From: Fidelibacterota bacterium
GTDB taxonomy: Bacteria > Fidelibacterota > SORT01
NCBI GenBank assembly: GCA_022571215.1
Contig: JACZYG010000005.1
Coordinates: 1 to 64,000, forward strand
Direction: 5' to 3'
DNA length: 64,000 nt
The position numbers and the translations under genes are program-made. The notes under the pieces were generated by a model. That model ran no database searches and was not told the DNA's origin. It saw nothing but the letters and a program-made list of their open reading frames with translations. Positions 1-7,946 of the stretch are shown in pieces (within the stretch, counting starts at the first letter, position 1; every line of letters begins with the position of its first letter).

Positions 1-189
1 GTAGGTCGACATCATCTCGATGGCGCAGCAGGCCAGGCCGAAGGAAAGGGTCCAGAGAGAAGACTTGCGGGCCATGGCGAACAGTTGGTCGGTGGAGGCG
101 GTTATGATGCCCGGCAACTTCCCGCCGATAGTCTGGTCATACATACTAGTACCGGGTTGATTGCCTGGTCCTATTATTATTTCTGCCAT
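1..189 (-). CDS. nuoB: NADH-quinone oxidoreductase subunit B, 5' part only
   Basis: The 63 visible codons run off the left edge. NuoB is the peripheral-arm subunit of respiratory complex I that carries cluster N2. The visible part contains the family's N-terminal signature, residues 41-61 RKSSLW...FGLACCAIEMM, including the tandem Cys pair that binds the cluster. ATG at 189 is preceded by AAGGAG about 10 bases upstream. No nuoA lies immediately upstream, where it usually does; there are 133 bases and then a divergent integrase. By my count the fragment is about 55% G+C (104 of 189), clearly richer than the A+T-rich integrase beside it. It may therefore have a different history from the rest of the window, or simply reflect strong conservation. 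Confidence 0.93.
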   Translation of the reverse strand, partial: MAEIIIGPGNQPGTSMYDQTIGGKLPGIITASTDQLFAMARKSSLWTLSFGLACCAIEMMSTY

Positions 190-216
190 TCCAAGACTCC
201 TTAGCCAGGTGTTCAA

Positions 217-240
217 CTTAGCAAAAGTGCCTCTTAGCAA
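217..240. repeat. 8-bp direct repeats around an 8-bp block shared with the tRNA-Sec 3' end
   Basis: On plus the layout is CTTAGCAA, AAGTGCCT, CTTAGCAA with no spacers. The middle octamer is identical to 1523-1530 inside tRNA-Sec, where the T-arm meets the acceptor. It lies in the 133-base gap between nuoB and the integrase, where an attachment core or a regulator site would be expected. Eight bases is short for an att core, so this is only a candidate. Confidence 0.35.
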
Positions 241-322
241 TTAATTTCCAATCCTGATTAAGGTATAAGAAAAGTATATGTATCCACCTATTAGTAATAA
301 AATAAATTTATAAGGATTAAAA

Positions 323-1375
323 ATGAGCATACGAAAAGATAAAACTGCAAGTACACAGCCAACATGGATTCTTGATTATCTTGATGAAAATGGCATCAGA
401 CGAAGAAATCGAGTTCACTGTTCAATGGCTGTAGCCAAATCGAAATATCGAATGATTTTAAGCGAAATTGAAAAACGCCGATTGGGTTTAACTGAAGGAA
501 ATCAATATATCTTATTAAAGGATTTGATAATGAGATATTTAGTTAATTCTGAAATTGATGGAAAATCTCCGTTAACTATAAGGCGTATAAAGAATGCTAC
601 TGATGCTTTTAAAAGAATCTTAGGTGAAGAAATACCTGTGGGTGAAATCACTCGGGAAATGGTTGAAAACTTTAAGAAAACTCGCCTGACCGATAAAACA
701 CCAAGGAATACTTTCTTGACAAAGGCGGGGTTGAATTCTGATATGAGGCATGATAAAGCAATGTTCAATTGGGCCGTAAATATGGGAATTATTTCTCGAT
801 CACCCTTTAACGGAGTTAAATTCGTTAACACTGAGAATAAACCTATCCGATTCCTAACAGTAGATGAACTTAAATCATTGTACAGAGCAATAGAGGAAGC
901 AGAAGATATTTCAGCATCTGACTTAGTCACGTTCTACGTTCAAACAGGTGCGAGATGTTCAGAAATACTTCCTCCGAAGTTCACATGGAAGAATGTAGAT
1001 CTAGATCGAAATTTAATTACCCTCATTGGAAAGCGAAAGAGACGGAGATCTCTTCCGCTAAATGAATTAACTCTTGAAGTGCTTCAGAGGAGAAGTTCTT
1101 TATCTCATCCGTTTGATTATTCTCCATCTCAAGTATCCCGGATACTTAAAAAATATTATAAACTGTCAAATATTGAGAATGCAAGTGTGCACACACTCCG
1201 TAAGACATGTGGTTCGCTTCTAATACAGAATGGAATGGATATATATCGTGTAAGTAAGTGGCTCGGACACTCGGGCGTTTCGATTACTGAAAAGCATTAT
1301 CTTAATATTTTGAAGAGTGATTACGAAGATATGGCAGATAATTTAAATAGATCTGCGAGTGCGTATTTGCCCTGA
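323..1375 (+). CDS. Phage/island-type tyrosine recombinase (integrase)
   Basis: A 350-residue integrase of the lambda/P4 superfamily, which makes site-specific strand exchange through a tyrosine nucleophile. The N-terminal ~55 residues are basic and look like an arm-binding segment. A SAM-like core-binding domain follows at about 65-165, then the catalytic domain. The catalytic set is complete: Arg211 (TGARCSE), a Lys around 237-240 in a basic hairpin, His290 and Arg293 (HTLRK), His316 (WLGHS) and Tyr326 (KHY). The gene points at the 3' end of tRNA-Sec, 144 bases away, the usual geometry for an element integrated at a tRNA. AAGG stands about 10 bases before the ATG. It is A+T-rich compared with nuoB. 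No excisionase or other phage gene is visible. Confidence 0.93.
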   Translation: MSIRKDKTASTQPTWILDYLDENGIRRRNRVHCSMAVAKSKYRMILSEIEKRRLGLTEGNQYILLKDLIMRYLVNSEIDGKSPLTIRRIKNATDAFKRILGEEIPVGEITREMVENFKKTRLTDKTPRNTFLTKAGLNSDMRHDKAMFNWAVNMGIISRSPFNGVKFVNTENKPIRFLTVDELKSLYRAIEEAEDISASDLVTFYVQTGARCSEILPPKFTWKNVDLDRNLITLIGKRKRRRSLPLNELTLEVLQRRSSLSHPFDYSPSQVSRILKKYYKLSNIENASVHTLRKTCGSLLIQNGMDIYRVSKWLGHSGVSITEKHYLNILKSDYEDMADNLNRSASAYLP

Positions 1376-1380
1376 AATTT

Positions 1381-1400
1381 TGTGCCATATATGTGCCATA
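1381..1400. repeat. TGTGCCATA direct repeat after the integrase
   Basis: TGTGCCATA occurs at 1381-1389 and again at 1392-1400, one helical turn apart, between the integrase stop and tRNA-Sec. Short direct repeats in this position are often arm-type binding sites of the recombinase. That role is inferred from position only. Confidence 0.35.
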
Positions 1401-1519
1401 CCAGCGTAAAAATCGCCTAAATAGCACTAAAAAGGTGAACAATAAGTGTAAGTAGAAATGTTAGAAAATCTCCCTCTAAAATGCATGTAATACACTCACA
1501 CATTCACTCTGAGGCTTCG

Positions 1520-1611
1520 CGGAAGTGCCTGGAAATCGAATCCAGCTCCCGCATTGCTACGGGACAACGGTTTTGAAGACCGTGGCGCCCACCAGGGTCA
1601 CATTCACTCCC
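1520..1611 (-). tRNA. selC: tRNA-Sec (anticodon TCA)
   Basis: A 92-base tRNA. The anticodon arm is ACGGT-CTTCAAA-ACCGT (5 bp, 7-base loop, anticodon TCA). The variable arm is long, about 7 bp (TCCCGTA/TGCGGGA) with a GCAA tetraloop. The T arm is CTGGA-TTCGATT-TCCAG and the acceptor GGGAGTG/CACTTCC with discriminator G. Length, long variable arm and UCA anticodon fit selenocysteine tRNA, which decodes UGA with SelB. CCA is not encoded. Two weaknesses: the eighth acceptor pair typical of tRNA-Sec would be A-G, and the D stem shows only three clear G-C pairs around the TGGT loop, so the molecule may be degenerate. No selA, selB or selD is in the window. Confidence 0.85.
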
Positions 1612-1617
1612 AAATTG

Positions 1618-2430
1618 TTATTTGGTTTTCGTCCTGTCCACGATACCGTAGTTCACGCCAAACTTTGCCTTCAGAACCCGGGCTTCAGCAAGAGCGTCAT
1701 CGTAAGAACTATATGAGCCGACCCAAACTAAATGAAGTTTGTTATTCGCCACTTTCTTTTTGCCGAGAGAGACCTTGTAACCCCGTTTTTTGAATACATC
1801 TCTTTGCCTTTGGGCATTCTTTTTGGACCCGAACGCTCCGATCTGAATGGTGTACTCCTCTTTCTTGACGATACCTGTTGATTCAGCCGGCTCTGCGAAA
1901 TTCGCTAAATCAATTTCAGGAAATTCCACATCTAAATCTTTCCATTTTTTCTTGAAGACATCTAAATACATTTTTGCCGTATCGGCTTTTCCCGTTACGA
2001 GCATAGCCTGCATAAGAAGATTGATTGCTCGTTCTATATGTTCAGATTCAGGATATTCGCGGAGTATCATCAACAGCGTCCGCTCGGCGCTGATATAAAG
2101 ACCACGAGCGTACCGATATTCGCTTATCTGCATTAACGCATCATCAGCGTATTCGCTCTCGGGATATTTTGAGAGAAGAGTCTCGAAATATTTCAGTGAT
2201 GATTCACCTTTTTTTTCTAACAAACCTTGAAAATAAATGGTTCGCGCATCATCGGGATTTTCCTGTACCAATGCGGGCAGAAGTTCTCGAGCTGTGTTAA
2301 ACTTTCCCTCTTTCACGAGTGATTCGATGTTTGATTGCGCCGCCGCTCCGGACGTCATACTAAATAAAATAAGAAAAAAGAGAAGAATTTTGATACTCGA
2401 ACTTAATTTAGTCAAGAAAAGTATTTTCAT
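1618..2430 (-). CDS. Exported TPR protein with C-terminal SPOR domain
   Basis: 270 residues: a signal peptide (hydrophobic about 13-31, ending GAAAQ), then TPR-like helices at about 35-165 with YPESEYADDAL-type repeats as in YbgF/BamD-like proteins, then a SPOR domain at about 190-268 (YTIQIGAF..., LVWVGSYSSYDDALAEA). SPOR domains bind denuded septal peptidoglycan, so a periplasmic or outer-membrane-associated role in cell-wall metabolism is likely. The start overlaps the end of lapB by 23 bases, which suggests translational coupling. The stop lies only 6 bases before the 5' end of tRNA-Sec, so the tRNA may be processed from this transcript. No exact orthologue is recognised. Confidence 0.85.
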   Translation of the reverse strand: MKILFLTKLSSSIKILLFFLILFSMTSGAAAQSNIESLVKEGKFNTARELLPALVQENPDDARTIYFQGLLEKKGESSLKYFETLLSKYPESEYADDALMQISEYRYARGLYISAERTLLMILREYPESEHIERAINLLMQAMLVTGKADTAKMYLDVFKKKWKDLDVEFPEIDLANFAEPAESTGIVKKEEYTIQIGAFGSKKNAQRQRDVFKKRGYKVSLGKKKVANNKLHLVWVGSYSSYDDALAEARVLKAKFGVNYGIVDRTKTK

Positions 2431-3556
2431 TTAAACAATCCGGGCAGATCCATAGAGGTTTATCGCTGTGATATCCGCAGCTCCTGCAATCGAATTTCCT
2501 CGGTCGCCTGGTACTTTGAATCAACGATTGGAGATTCTCCTTTATTTCATCACTTGTTTCGGGACCCAACAACATTTGTATGAGATAAGCTTTAGCCCGT
2601 AATGAAGAATTGTCCTTGTCCACTGCCTTACGAAGCATTCGAATTGCTTCTTTCCGATCTCCCTTTCTTTCATTCAGATCGGAGAGCGCTACTAAGGCGC
2701 TGACATTTCCGGAATCCAGATCCAATATCTCTTGATATATTTTTTCACTCTGATCGAAATTACCAAGATCATATAAGACTTCTTCCAACTCGTCAAATAT
2801 TAAGTACGCATGTTTGGGATCCGTCTTTACAAATTTCCGCCACGATTCGACTGCATCTTTCTTGCGACCTTCGCTTAAATATGAAACACCGATAAAATAA
2901 TGAGCCGCCGCGCATTTGCCTGAAGTTTTTAACGCTTTTTTAAATCGAATCCGAGCGTCCCTTTCTTCGCCTTTTTTCCGATATTCTAAACCTTGTTGGA
3001 TCTGATATAGGGCAATAGTCTCAACGTTCTTTTTCTTTTCATGTTTCTGAATGCTTTTAGCCGCTTCTACCGCTCCGTCCCAGTCCCCCATTTCTTTGTA
3101 TATTTCTAAAAGCTCATTTCGCGCCCACATGTTATTCTTATCAAGTTCTGTTATCATTTCAGAATGCTTGATCGCTTTATCCCATTCCTTAAGAAGCCGA
3201 TAGTCTTGCAGAAGGCTTTTCCAAATACTCAATTTTTGATAATTTGTAAGACCTTTTCTTACCGTAAGCGATTGATGAACTCTCAGCGCTTGAAGATATT
3301 TTCCGTATTCACGGTAAATATCCCCTAGCTTAAGATAGGCGTCTAAATTGTCGGTGTCGTGTTTTACCACCTCGCGAAGCTTGTTCATCGCCTTTATTTT
3401 CTCGCCGTTGATCAGCGCGCTCAGCGCCTCGGTGTATGGCGACGACAGACTTTTTTTAAGTCTTTTTCTCTTCCCGCTCCATACCCACAGAAAAAGAAGT
3501 ATCCCCCCTACAATTACAGGAATAAGCAGTTGAAATATGAGTCTTGAATCAATCAC
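2408..3556 (-). CDS. lapB: LapB-like TPR protein with rubredoxin-type zinc ribbon
   Basis: 382 residues, close to E. coli LapB (389). There is an N-terminal membrane anchor at about 7-26, a basic stop-transfer stretch, then about eight TPR units at 45-340. The C-terminal metal ribbon has Cys357, Cys360, Cys371 and Cys374 (CRSC...CPDC). In enterobacteria LapB (YciM) adapts LpxC to FtsH and so tunes lipopolysaccharide synthesis; here that role is inferred by homology and from the lapA neighbour. The start overlaps lapA by four bases (ATGA). A generic TPR scaffold is the alternative, but the terminal ribbon argues for LapB. Confidence 0.85.
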   Translation of the reverse strand: MIDSRLIFQLLIPVIVGGILLFLWVWSGKRKRLKKSLSSPYTEALSALINGEKIKAMNKLREVVKHDTDNLDAYLKLGDIYREYGKYLQALRVHQSLTVRKGLTNYQKLSIWKSLLQDYRLLKEWDKAIKHSEMITELDKNNMWARNELLEIYKEMGDWDGAVEAAKSIQKHEKKKNVETIALYQIQQGLEYRKKGEERDARIRFKKALKTSGKCAAAHYFIGVSYLSEGRKKDAVESWRKFVKTDPKHAYLIFDELEEVLYDLGNFDQSEKIYQEILDLDSGNVSALVALSDLNERKGDRKEAIRMLRKAVDKDNSSLRAKAYLIQMLLGPETSDEIKENLQSLIQSTRRPRKFDCRSCGYHSDKPLWICPDCLNENTFLD

Positions 3557-3948
3557 TGATCCCTGTTTTTGTTCTCCGTTTCGCTCTCGGAAGTGTCATC
3601 AGTTTGTCCGTCCTCTGCTTCTTCATCTACGGACAGATCTTCTTCCACCTCGAGTTCACTCTCTATCCCTACATTTCTTAAGTCATTCAGTTCCGACCGG
3701 AGTTTCTTTAATTCCTTCCTGACTTTTCTGACCTCCCCTTTAGCGCTAATGTATTGAATAACAGGAATCAGAAACCCCATTATAACGCCGAAGGCAAACG
3801 TTCCGAACAATACGTTCACAAGAGATACCTTGATGAACGAATATTGGAATATCTCCAATTCTTCAACAACTTGATCGACATTCTGCGTCAGGAACCACAT
3901 GATAAGCAACACAATGACAACTATGAAAAATAGTGATATTAAGCGCAT
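3553..3948 (-). CDS. lapA: LapA-like (DUF1049) inner-membrane protein
   Basis: 131 residues: two membrane segments (about 4-22 and 43-66), then a charged coiled coil of about 70-95 (KGEVRKVRKELKKLRSELNDL) and an acidic tail. This is the layout of DUF1049/LapA proteins, which sit immediately upstream of lapB in many Gram-negatives. The acidic tail is longer than in E. coli LapA (102 residues). A GGAGGG ribosome site precedes the ATG. Function in lipopolysaccharide assembly is inferred from the pair. Confidence 0.75.
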   Translation of the reverse strand: MRLISLFFIVVIVLLIMWFLTQNVDQVVEELEIFQYSFIKVSLVNVLFGTFAFGVIMGFLIPVIQYISAKGEVRKVRKELKKLRSELNDLRNVGIESELEVEEDLSVDEEAEDGQTDDTSESETENKNRDQ

Positions 3949-3963
3949 TTTCCCTCCATAGGT

Positions 3964-5277
3964 CTACAATAAAACAGGCTCACCGAATAATGTTATACCT
4001 GCCGCCTCTGTAATTAATGTCTCTAAAAAATCACCCGGAACTTTTCCATTTTTTGGAAGAACTACGAGCTTATTGGTTTCGGTTCTTCCGATATAATGAT
4101 CAACGGATTTCTTACTTATTTTCTCTATCTGCACTTCTAAAGTTCTTCCTACCAATTTCTTATTGATTTCGAGCGCATTTTTCTTTTGCAGTTCTATTAG
4201 TCTCGTCAGCCGTTCCCCCTTCAGATCCTCGGGAACGTCATCAGTCATCTTTTTAAAGGCGACCGTGTGTGGTCTCTCAGAATATTTGAACATAAAAGCG
4301 CTGTCAAATTTTACACGCCGGACTACATCAAGCGTATCCGAGAATTCCTCTTCGGTTTCACCGCAGAAGCCGACGATTATGTCGGTCGAAATAGCTATTC
4401 CGGGAATTTCTTTCCTGAATTTTTCCGCAAGTGATATGAATTCTTCTTTCGTATAATTTCGATTCATCCTTTCGAGCACAGAATCAGCGCCGGATTGAAG
4501 CGGTAGATGAATATGATTACAAATGTTGTCATACTTCAGCATGACTTCGATGAGTTCATCGGACGCGTCTTGCGGATGAGGCGAGGTAAATCGAATTCGT
4601 TTTACTCCTTCTACCTGAGCCACTCTCTCCATAAGACCGGGGAATTTCAGATCCCCATCGTCATACGAATTCACATTCTGACCTAAAAGAGTAACTTCTC
4701 GAAAACCATCGGCGACTGCGTGTTTAACCTCATTGACCACAGAATCGGCAGATTTACTCCGTTCCCTTCCTCTTGTAAACGGAACGATACAAAATGTGCA
4801 CATTTTGTCACATCCACGCATTATGGCTATCATTGCGCTATTCCCACCATTTCTCAGAGGGTAGATATAGTCATATGTTTCATATTTTGAAAGATTGGTA
4901 TGTACCTCTTTGACCTCCCACGGTTTTTCTGTTTCAAGAAGCGCCGGTAATTTCCCGTAAGAATCAGGACCTAATACAAAATTCACGAACGGTCTGTTTT
5001 TCAAGATGTCTTCTTTGAGGTTTTGAGCCATGCAGCCGATTACGCCTATCACGAGTGAACTCTTTTTCTTCTTCAAGGCTTCTAAATGCTCAAGGCGATT
5101 AATTACTCGTTGTTCCGCCTTATCGCGAACCGAACATGTATTTATAAAAATGTAATCTGCGGATTCCGGTGTATCGGTAGGATAAATATCTCTGTCATCG
5201 AGAATGCGCGCAACCAGCTCCGAATCGTAAACATTCATCTGGCAGCCGTAAGTTTCTATATGATAAAATTGTTTCAT
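3964..5277 (-). CDS. miaB: tRNA-2-methylthio-N6-dimethylallyladenosine synthase MiaB
   Basis: MiaB is a radical-SAM methylthiotransferase that converts i6A37 to ms2i6A37 in tRNAs reading UNN codons. The UPF0004 domain has cluster ligands Cys12 (YGCQMN), Cys48 (NTCSVR) and Cys82 (GCMAQ). The radical-SAM motif CxxxCxxC is Cys156, Cys160, Cys163, and a TRAM domain ends the protein. 437 residues is typical. I chose ATG 5277 because the protein then begins MKQFYHIETYGCQMN, as in the family. An in-frame TTG four codons upstream (5289) is possible. Neither start has a clear Shine-Dalgarno sequence. Confidence 0.95.
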   Translation of the reverse strand: MKQFYHIETYGCQMNVYDSELVARILDDRDIYPTDTPESADYIFINTCSVRDKAEQRVINRLEHLEALKKKKSSLVIGVIGCMAQNLKEDILKNRPFVNFVLGPDSYGKLPALLETEKPWEVKEVHTNLSKYETYDYIYPLRNGGNSAMIAIMRGCDKMCTFCIVPFTRGRERSKSADSVVNEVKHAVADGFREVTLLGQNVNSYDDGDLKFPGLMERVAQVEGVKRIRFTSPHPQDASDELIEVMLKYDNICNHIHLPLQSGADSVLERMNRNYTKEEFISLAEKFRKEIPGIAISTDIIVGFCGETEEEFSDTLDVVRRVKFDSAFMFKYSERPHTVAFKKMTDDVPEDLKGERLTRLIELQKKNALEINKKLVGRTLEVQIEKISKKSVDHYIGRTETNKLVVLPKNGKVPGDFLETLITEAAGITLFGEPVLL

Positions 5278-5370
5278 ATAATTACTCAAGTTAAATCACA
5301 AAATATACAGTGATATAAGTTAGATAGATGCTCTCCGATTCGCAAGCAAAATACTGAAACCGGAAAATAG

Positions 5371-5396
5371 AAAATAAAAAACCGCTTTTATGCGGT
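5371..5396 (-). terminator. Rho-independent terminator of the M23 peptidase gene
   Basis: On minus: ACCGC, loop ATAAAA, GCGGT, then TTTTTATTTT. It lies 26 bases past the stop of the M23 gene and before miaB, separating the two units. Confidence 0.8.
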
Positions 5397-5422
5397 GGTT
5401 ATAAGCTAAATGGAAACTATTC

Positions 5423-6364
5423 TTAGAGGCGGCTTAGGTCTCCCTCCGATAGATAAAAATATTTTTGAGCCGGGTCTTTTCTTACTCCGTTCTTAATAAC
5501 TTCGTAATGAAGATGAGGCGATTGCGACCTTCCCGTAGAACCGACTTCACCGATTTTTTGACCCCTGATTACCTTTTGATGTTTCCTTACAAGAAGCTTC
5601 GAGAGGTGAGCGTATCTTGTCTGATAGCCGTAACCATGATCTATCTTAATCGTGACGCCGAAGGAAGGACTATCCATTCGAGCATCTGAAACGACACCAT
5701 TTGCCGTGGCGAAAATAGGTTCACCCATTTTTGTAACTATATCTATGCCCAGGTGATCTTTTACATTTCCGGTGAATGGATCGTTTCTTTTGCCAAATCC
5801 ACTTGTGATATATCCTCTAAGAAGAGGTCGAATGGTCGGCACATGTTGAAGCATATCTTTACTTGCTTTAAAAGAATCATATATTTCATCCAGACTTGCC
5901 AATTCTAAATTAAGCGCCCGCTCAATTTCATCGAGGTCAAAATTAACTTCCGCAATAGTAACATCAGACGCAGGAAGCAGATAATTCAAGCTGGACATTT
6001 CAGGGTTTAACACACCACCAACCCCGACCTTACGAATATCTTCATCTATCAACGGTAGATTTGCATATGTTCTTAACGCTTGATCCTTTCGATTAACAGT
6101 TATCATCTGATCTGTGAGCAGAGAGATCCTGTTGTTTATATCGTTGATGCGGGTAACAAGTTGCTTATTCTGATTGCTGAGCATAGCAAGCCGTTTTCCA
6201 TAGAAAACATCGGTAAGAAAATCGGCTGTGAAGTAAAGACCCGTGAGCAATGTAAATACAACGAGAGCGCCTAAAAGCAATATTGTCGTTCTTGATGTAC
6301 TTAGTTCGCGTACGTCTGCGTCATCATCGGATATCACAACCACCTGGTACCGCTTATCTCTCAT
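5423..6364 (-). CDS. Membrane-anchored M23 (LytM) peptidoglycan endopeptidase
   Basis: 313 residues: a membrane anchor at about 27-47, a coiled-coil segment at about 55-95, a linker, then an M23 domain at 183-300. The zinc ligands are intact: His204 and Asp208 (HLGID) and His286 (SPHLHYE), with His253 (YAHLS) and His284 as further active-site residues. It is therefore probably an active D,D-endopeptidase cutting cross-links outside the inner membrane, not a degenerate EnvC-like activator. GGAG precedes the ATG. A terminator follows and a TTGACT/TTAATA promoter candidate precedes, so it looks monocistronic. Confidence 0.9.
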   Translation of the reverse strand: MRDKRYQVVVISDDDADVRELSTSRTTILLLGALVVFTLLTGLYFTADFLTDVFYGKRLAMLSNQNKQLVTRINDINNRISLLTDQMITVNRKDQALRTYANLPLIDEDIRKVGVGGVLNPEMSSLNYLLPASDVTIAEVNFDLDEIERALNLELASLDEIYDSFKASKDMLQHVPTIRPLLRGYITSGFGKRNDPFTGNVKDHLGIDIVTKMGEPIFATANGVVSDARMDSPSFGVTIKIDHGYGYQTRYAHLSKLLVRKHQKVIRGQKIGEVGSTGRSQSPHLHYEVIKNGVRKDPAQKYFYLSEGDLSRL

Positions 6365-6461
6365 TTTTACTCCGCTAAAATAACCATCAAAAAAAGAATG
6401 TAACTCTTAATTTAAATCTGGGAAGTAATCCATTTCCCGATAATTACATCAAGTCCCTATA

Positions 6462-6490
6462 TATTAAAATACGTCCGAATATATAGTCAA
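6462..6490 (-). promoter_or_regulatory. Candidate sigma-70 promoter for the M23 gene
   Basis: On minus, TTGACT (6490-6485), a 17-base spacer, then TTAATA (6467-6462), about 100 bases before the ATG. Read by eye. The region is A+T-rich, so chance matches are likely. Confidence 0.35.
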
Positions 6491-6541
6491 GAAATTTCTG
6501 CTACATTTTGAGAAATGTGTTTAGGAGCACATGACTTAGAA

Positions 6542-7375
6542 TTAACCGAGATACGACTTTAAATTCCTGCTTCGAGAAGTATGTCTTAACTTTCTGATGG
6601 ATTTCTCTTTAATTTGTCTGACTCTTTCTCGGGTCAATTTAAACCGCTCCCCAATTTCTTCAAGCGTCATAGAACGCTCGTTGACCAATCCAAAGTACAA
6701 CCTGATGACCTCCGCTTCTCTTTCGCTCAGAGAGCTCAACACCTTTTTCACTTCCATTTTTAACGATTCTTCAATAAGTGGAGAATCAGGTTCGGCGTAA
6801 GAATTGTTGTCAGGCAAGACATCTAATAGGGAATTATCATCGCTCCCGGAGAATGGCGCATCAACCGACAAATGTCTTGAGGACATCTGTATTGTATCAG
6901 AAACCTCTATGGAAGTCATCTCAAGCGCATCAGCCACTTCCTCCGCAGTCGGTTCTCTTTCATATTTTTGTTCAAGATCGCCCAATGTTCTGTTTACTTT
7001 GTTCATTACGCCCACCCTGTTCAAAGGCAAACGAACAACTCTTGATTGTTCGGCTAATGCTTGCAGAATCGATTGGCGTATCCACCATACCGCATACGAT
7101 ATAAATTTAAATCCACGTGTCTCGTCAAATCGTTTTGCCGCTTTGATAAGCCCGAGATTTCCTTCGTTGATCAAGTCTCCGAGAGAAAGTCCCTGATTCT
7201 GATAGCGCTTCGCTATGCTCACCACGAATCTGAGATTTGCCCGGGTCATCTTTTCGAGAGCCGATTCATCGCCACTGCGAACTTTTTTGGCGAGGGCTAT
7301 CTCCTCGTCGGGCTTTAAAAGAGATTCCTTACTTATCTCATCAAAATATCTGTCTAATGTATAACTTTCTTCCAC
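6542..7375 (-). CDS. rpoD: Primary-type sigma-70 factor (short RpoD/SigA)
   Basis: 277 residues. Region 1.2 is at the start ([19 protein letters not shown]), region 2 at about 42-112 ([33 protein letters not shown], and [15 protein letters not shown] for -10 melting), region 3 in the middle, and region 4 at about 215-275 with a helix-turn-helix ([20 protein letters not shown]). Region 1.1 and the long non-conserved insert are absent, the form used as the housekeeping sigma in Bacteroidetes-like bacteria. The start is GTG with GAGG five bases upstream. It could instead be an RpoS/RpoH-like paralogue, but region 1.2 and 2.4 favour the primary factor. Confidence 0.9.
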   Translation of the reverse strand: MEESYTLDRYFDEISKESLLKPDEEIALAKKVRSGDESALEKMTRANLRFVVSIAKRYQNQGLSLGDLINEGNLGLIKAAKRFDETRGFKFISYAVWWIRQSILQALAEQSRVVRLPLNRVGVMNKVNRTLGDLEQKYEREPTAEEVADALEMTSIEVSDTIQMSSRHLSVDAPFSGSDDNSLLDVLPDNNSYAEPDSPLIEESLKMEVKKVLSSLSEREAEVIRLYFGLVNERSMTLEEIGERFKLTRERVRQIKEKSIRKLRHTSRSRNLKSYLG

Positions 7376-7484
7376 TTTCGCCTCTTTTATCCAGCAATCA
7401 TTTACACCCGGTCATTACTTGATACGACAAAAAGACATGTTAAGTTCCATATTCACGTCTTTTCCTAATAGTATTTACAAAAGG

Positions 7485-7509
7485 AAACCCCTCAAGTGAA
7501 GAGGGGTTT
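7485..7509 (-). terminator. Hairpin terminator downstream of the 112-residue coiled-coil gene
   Basis: A perfect 9-bp stem, AAACCCCTC / GAGGGGTTT, with a 7-base loop. T-rich sequence follows on minus. Confidence 0.75.
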
Positions 7510-7547
7510 GAAAAGCAGAATTATCTGAACTGTGTAAAATTACTTTA

Positions 7548-7886
7548 TCACTTTGTTTCTTTCTTTATAGATTTGATATCTATACTGTCACCAGAGCCAA
7601 GATCGCTTATTTCTTTCATTTTTTCTTCGCGAGTCTCTTCAAAAGTCGCAATTCTTTGAATTATTTTCTTTACTTCATCGTTACCTTTGATTCTACCTTG
7701 ATCTTCCTTATAAATCAGCTCGTAAACTTTTCCTCCGAGTTCCACAAAGTTTTTCTCTATCTCTCTGTTTAAACTAAGTATGTCTATCTTTAATCTTCCG
7801 ACTTTACTGAGTTCTTCCGCTTTGTCTACAGCTATAGCTCCCCACTCTTTTAAATTCTTTTTTATGTCATCAAATAAATTTACCAT
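7548..7886 (-). CDS. Small charged coiled-coil protein, function unknown
   Basis: 112 residues, soluble, rich in Lys and Glu. Residues 1-60 look like a long amphipathic helix (VNLFDDIKKNLKEWGAIAVDKAEELSK), followed by a second helical stretch and a charged tail. GGAGGG before the ATG and a strong terminator after the stop support a real gene. Small YtxH-like or apolipoprotein-like helical stress proteins look similar, but I do not recognise the family. It stands just downstream of the 55-residue membrane protein and the orphan ABC ATPase. Confidence 0.7.
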   Translation of the reverse strand: MVNLFDDIKKNLKEWGAIAVDKAEELSKVGRLKIDILSLNREIEKNFVELGGKVYELIYKEDQGRIKGNDEVKKIIQRIATFEETREEKMKEISDLGSGDSIDIKSIKKETK

Positions 7887-7946
7887 GTTAAATACCCTCC
7901 ATGCTTATCTCCCGAAATTTAACAGATCTTTATCGAATAGCAACAT

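Noticed and set aside
1525-1793. Two plus-strand frames over tRNA-Sec and the SPOR gene end
   Set aside because: They overlap a clear tRNA and the 3' end of a real gene on the other strand.
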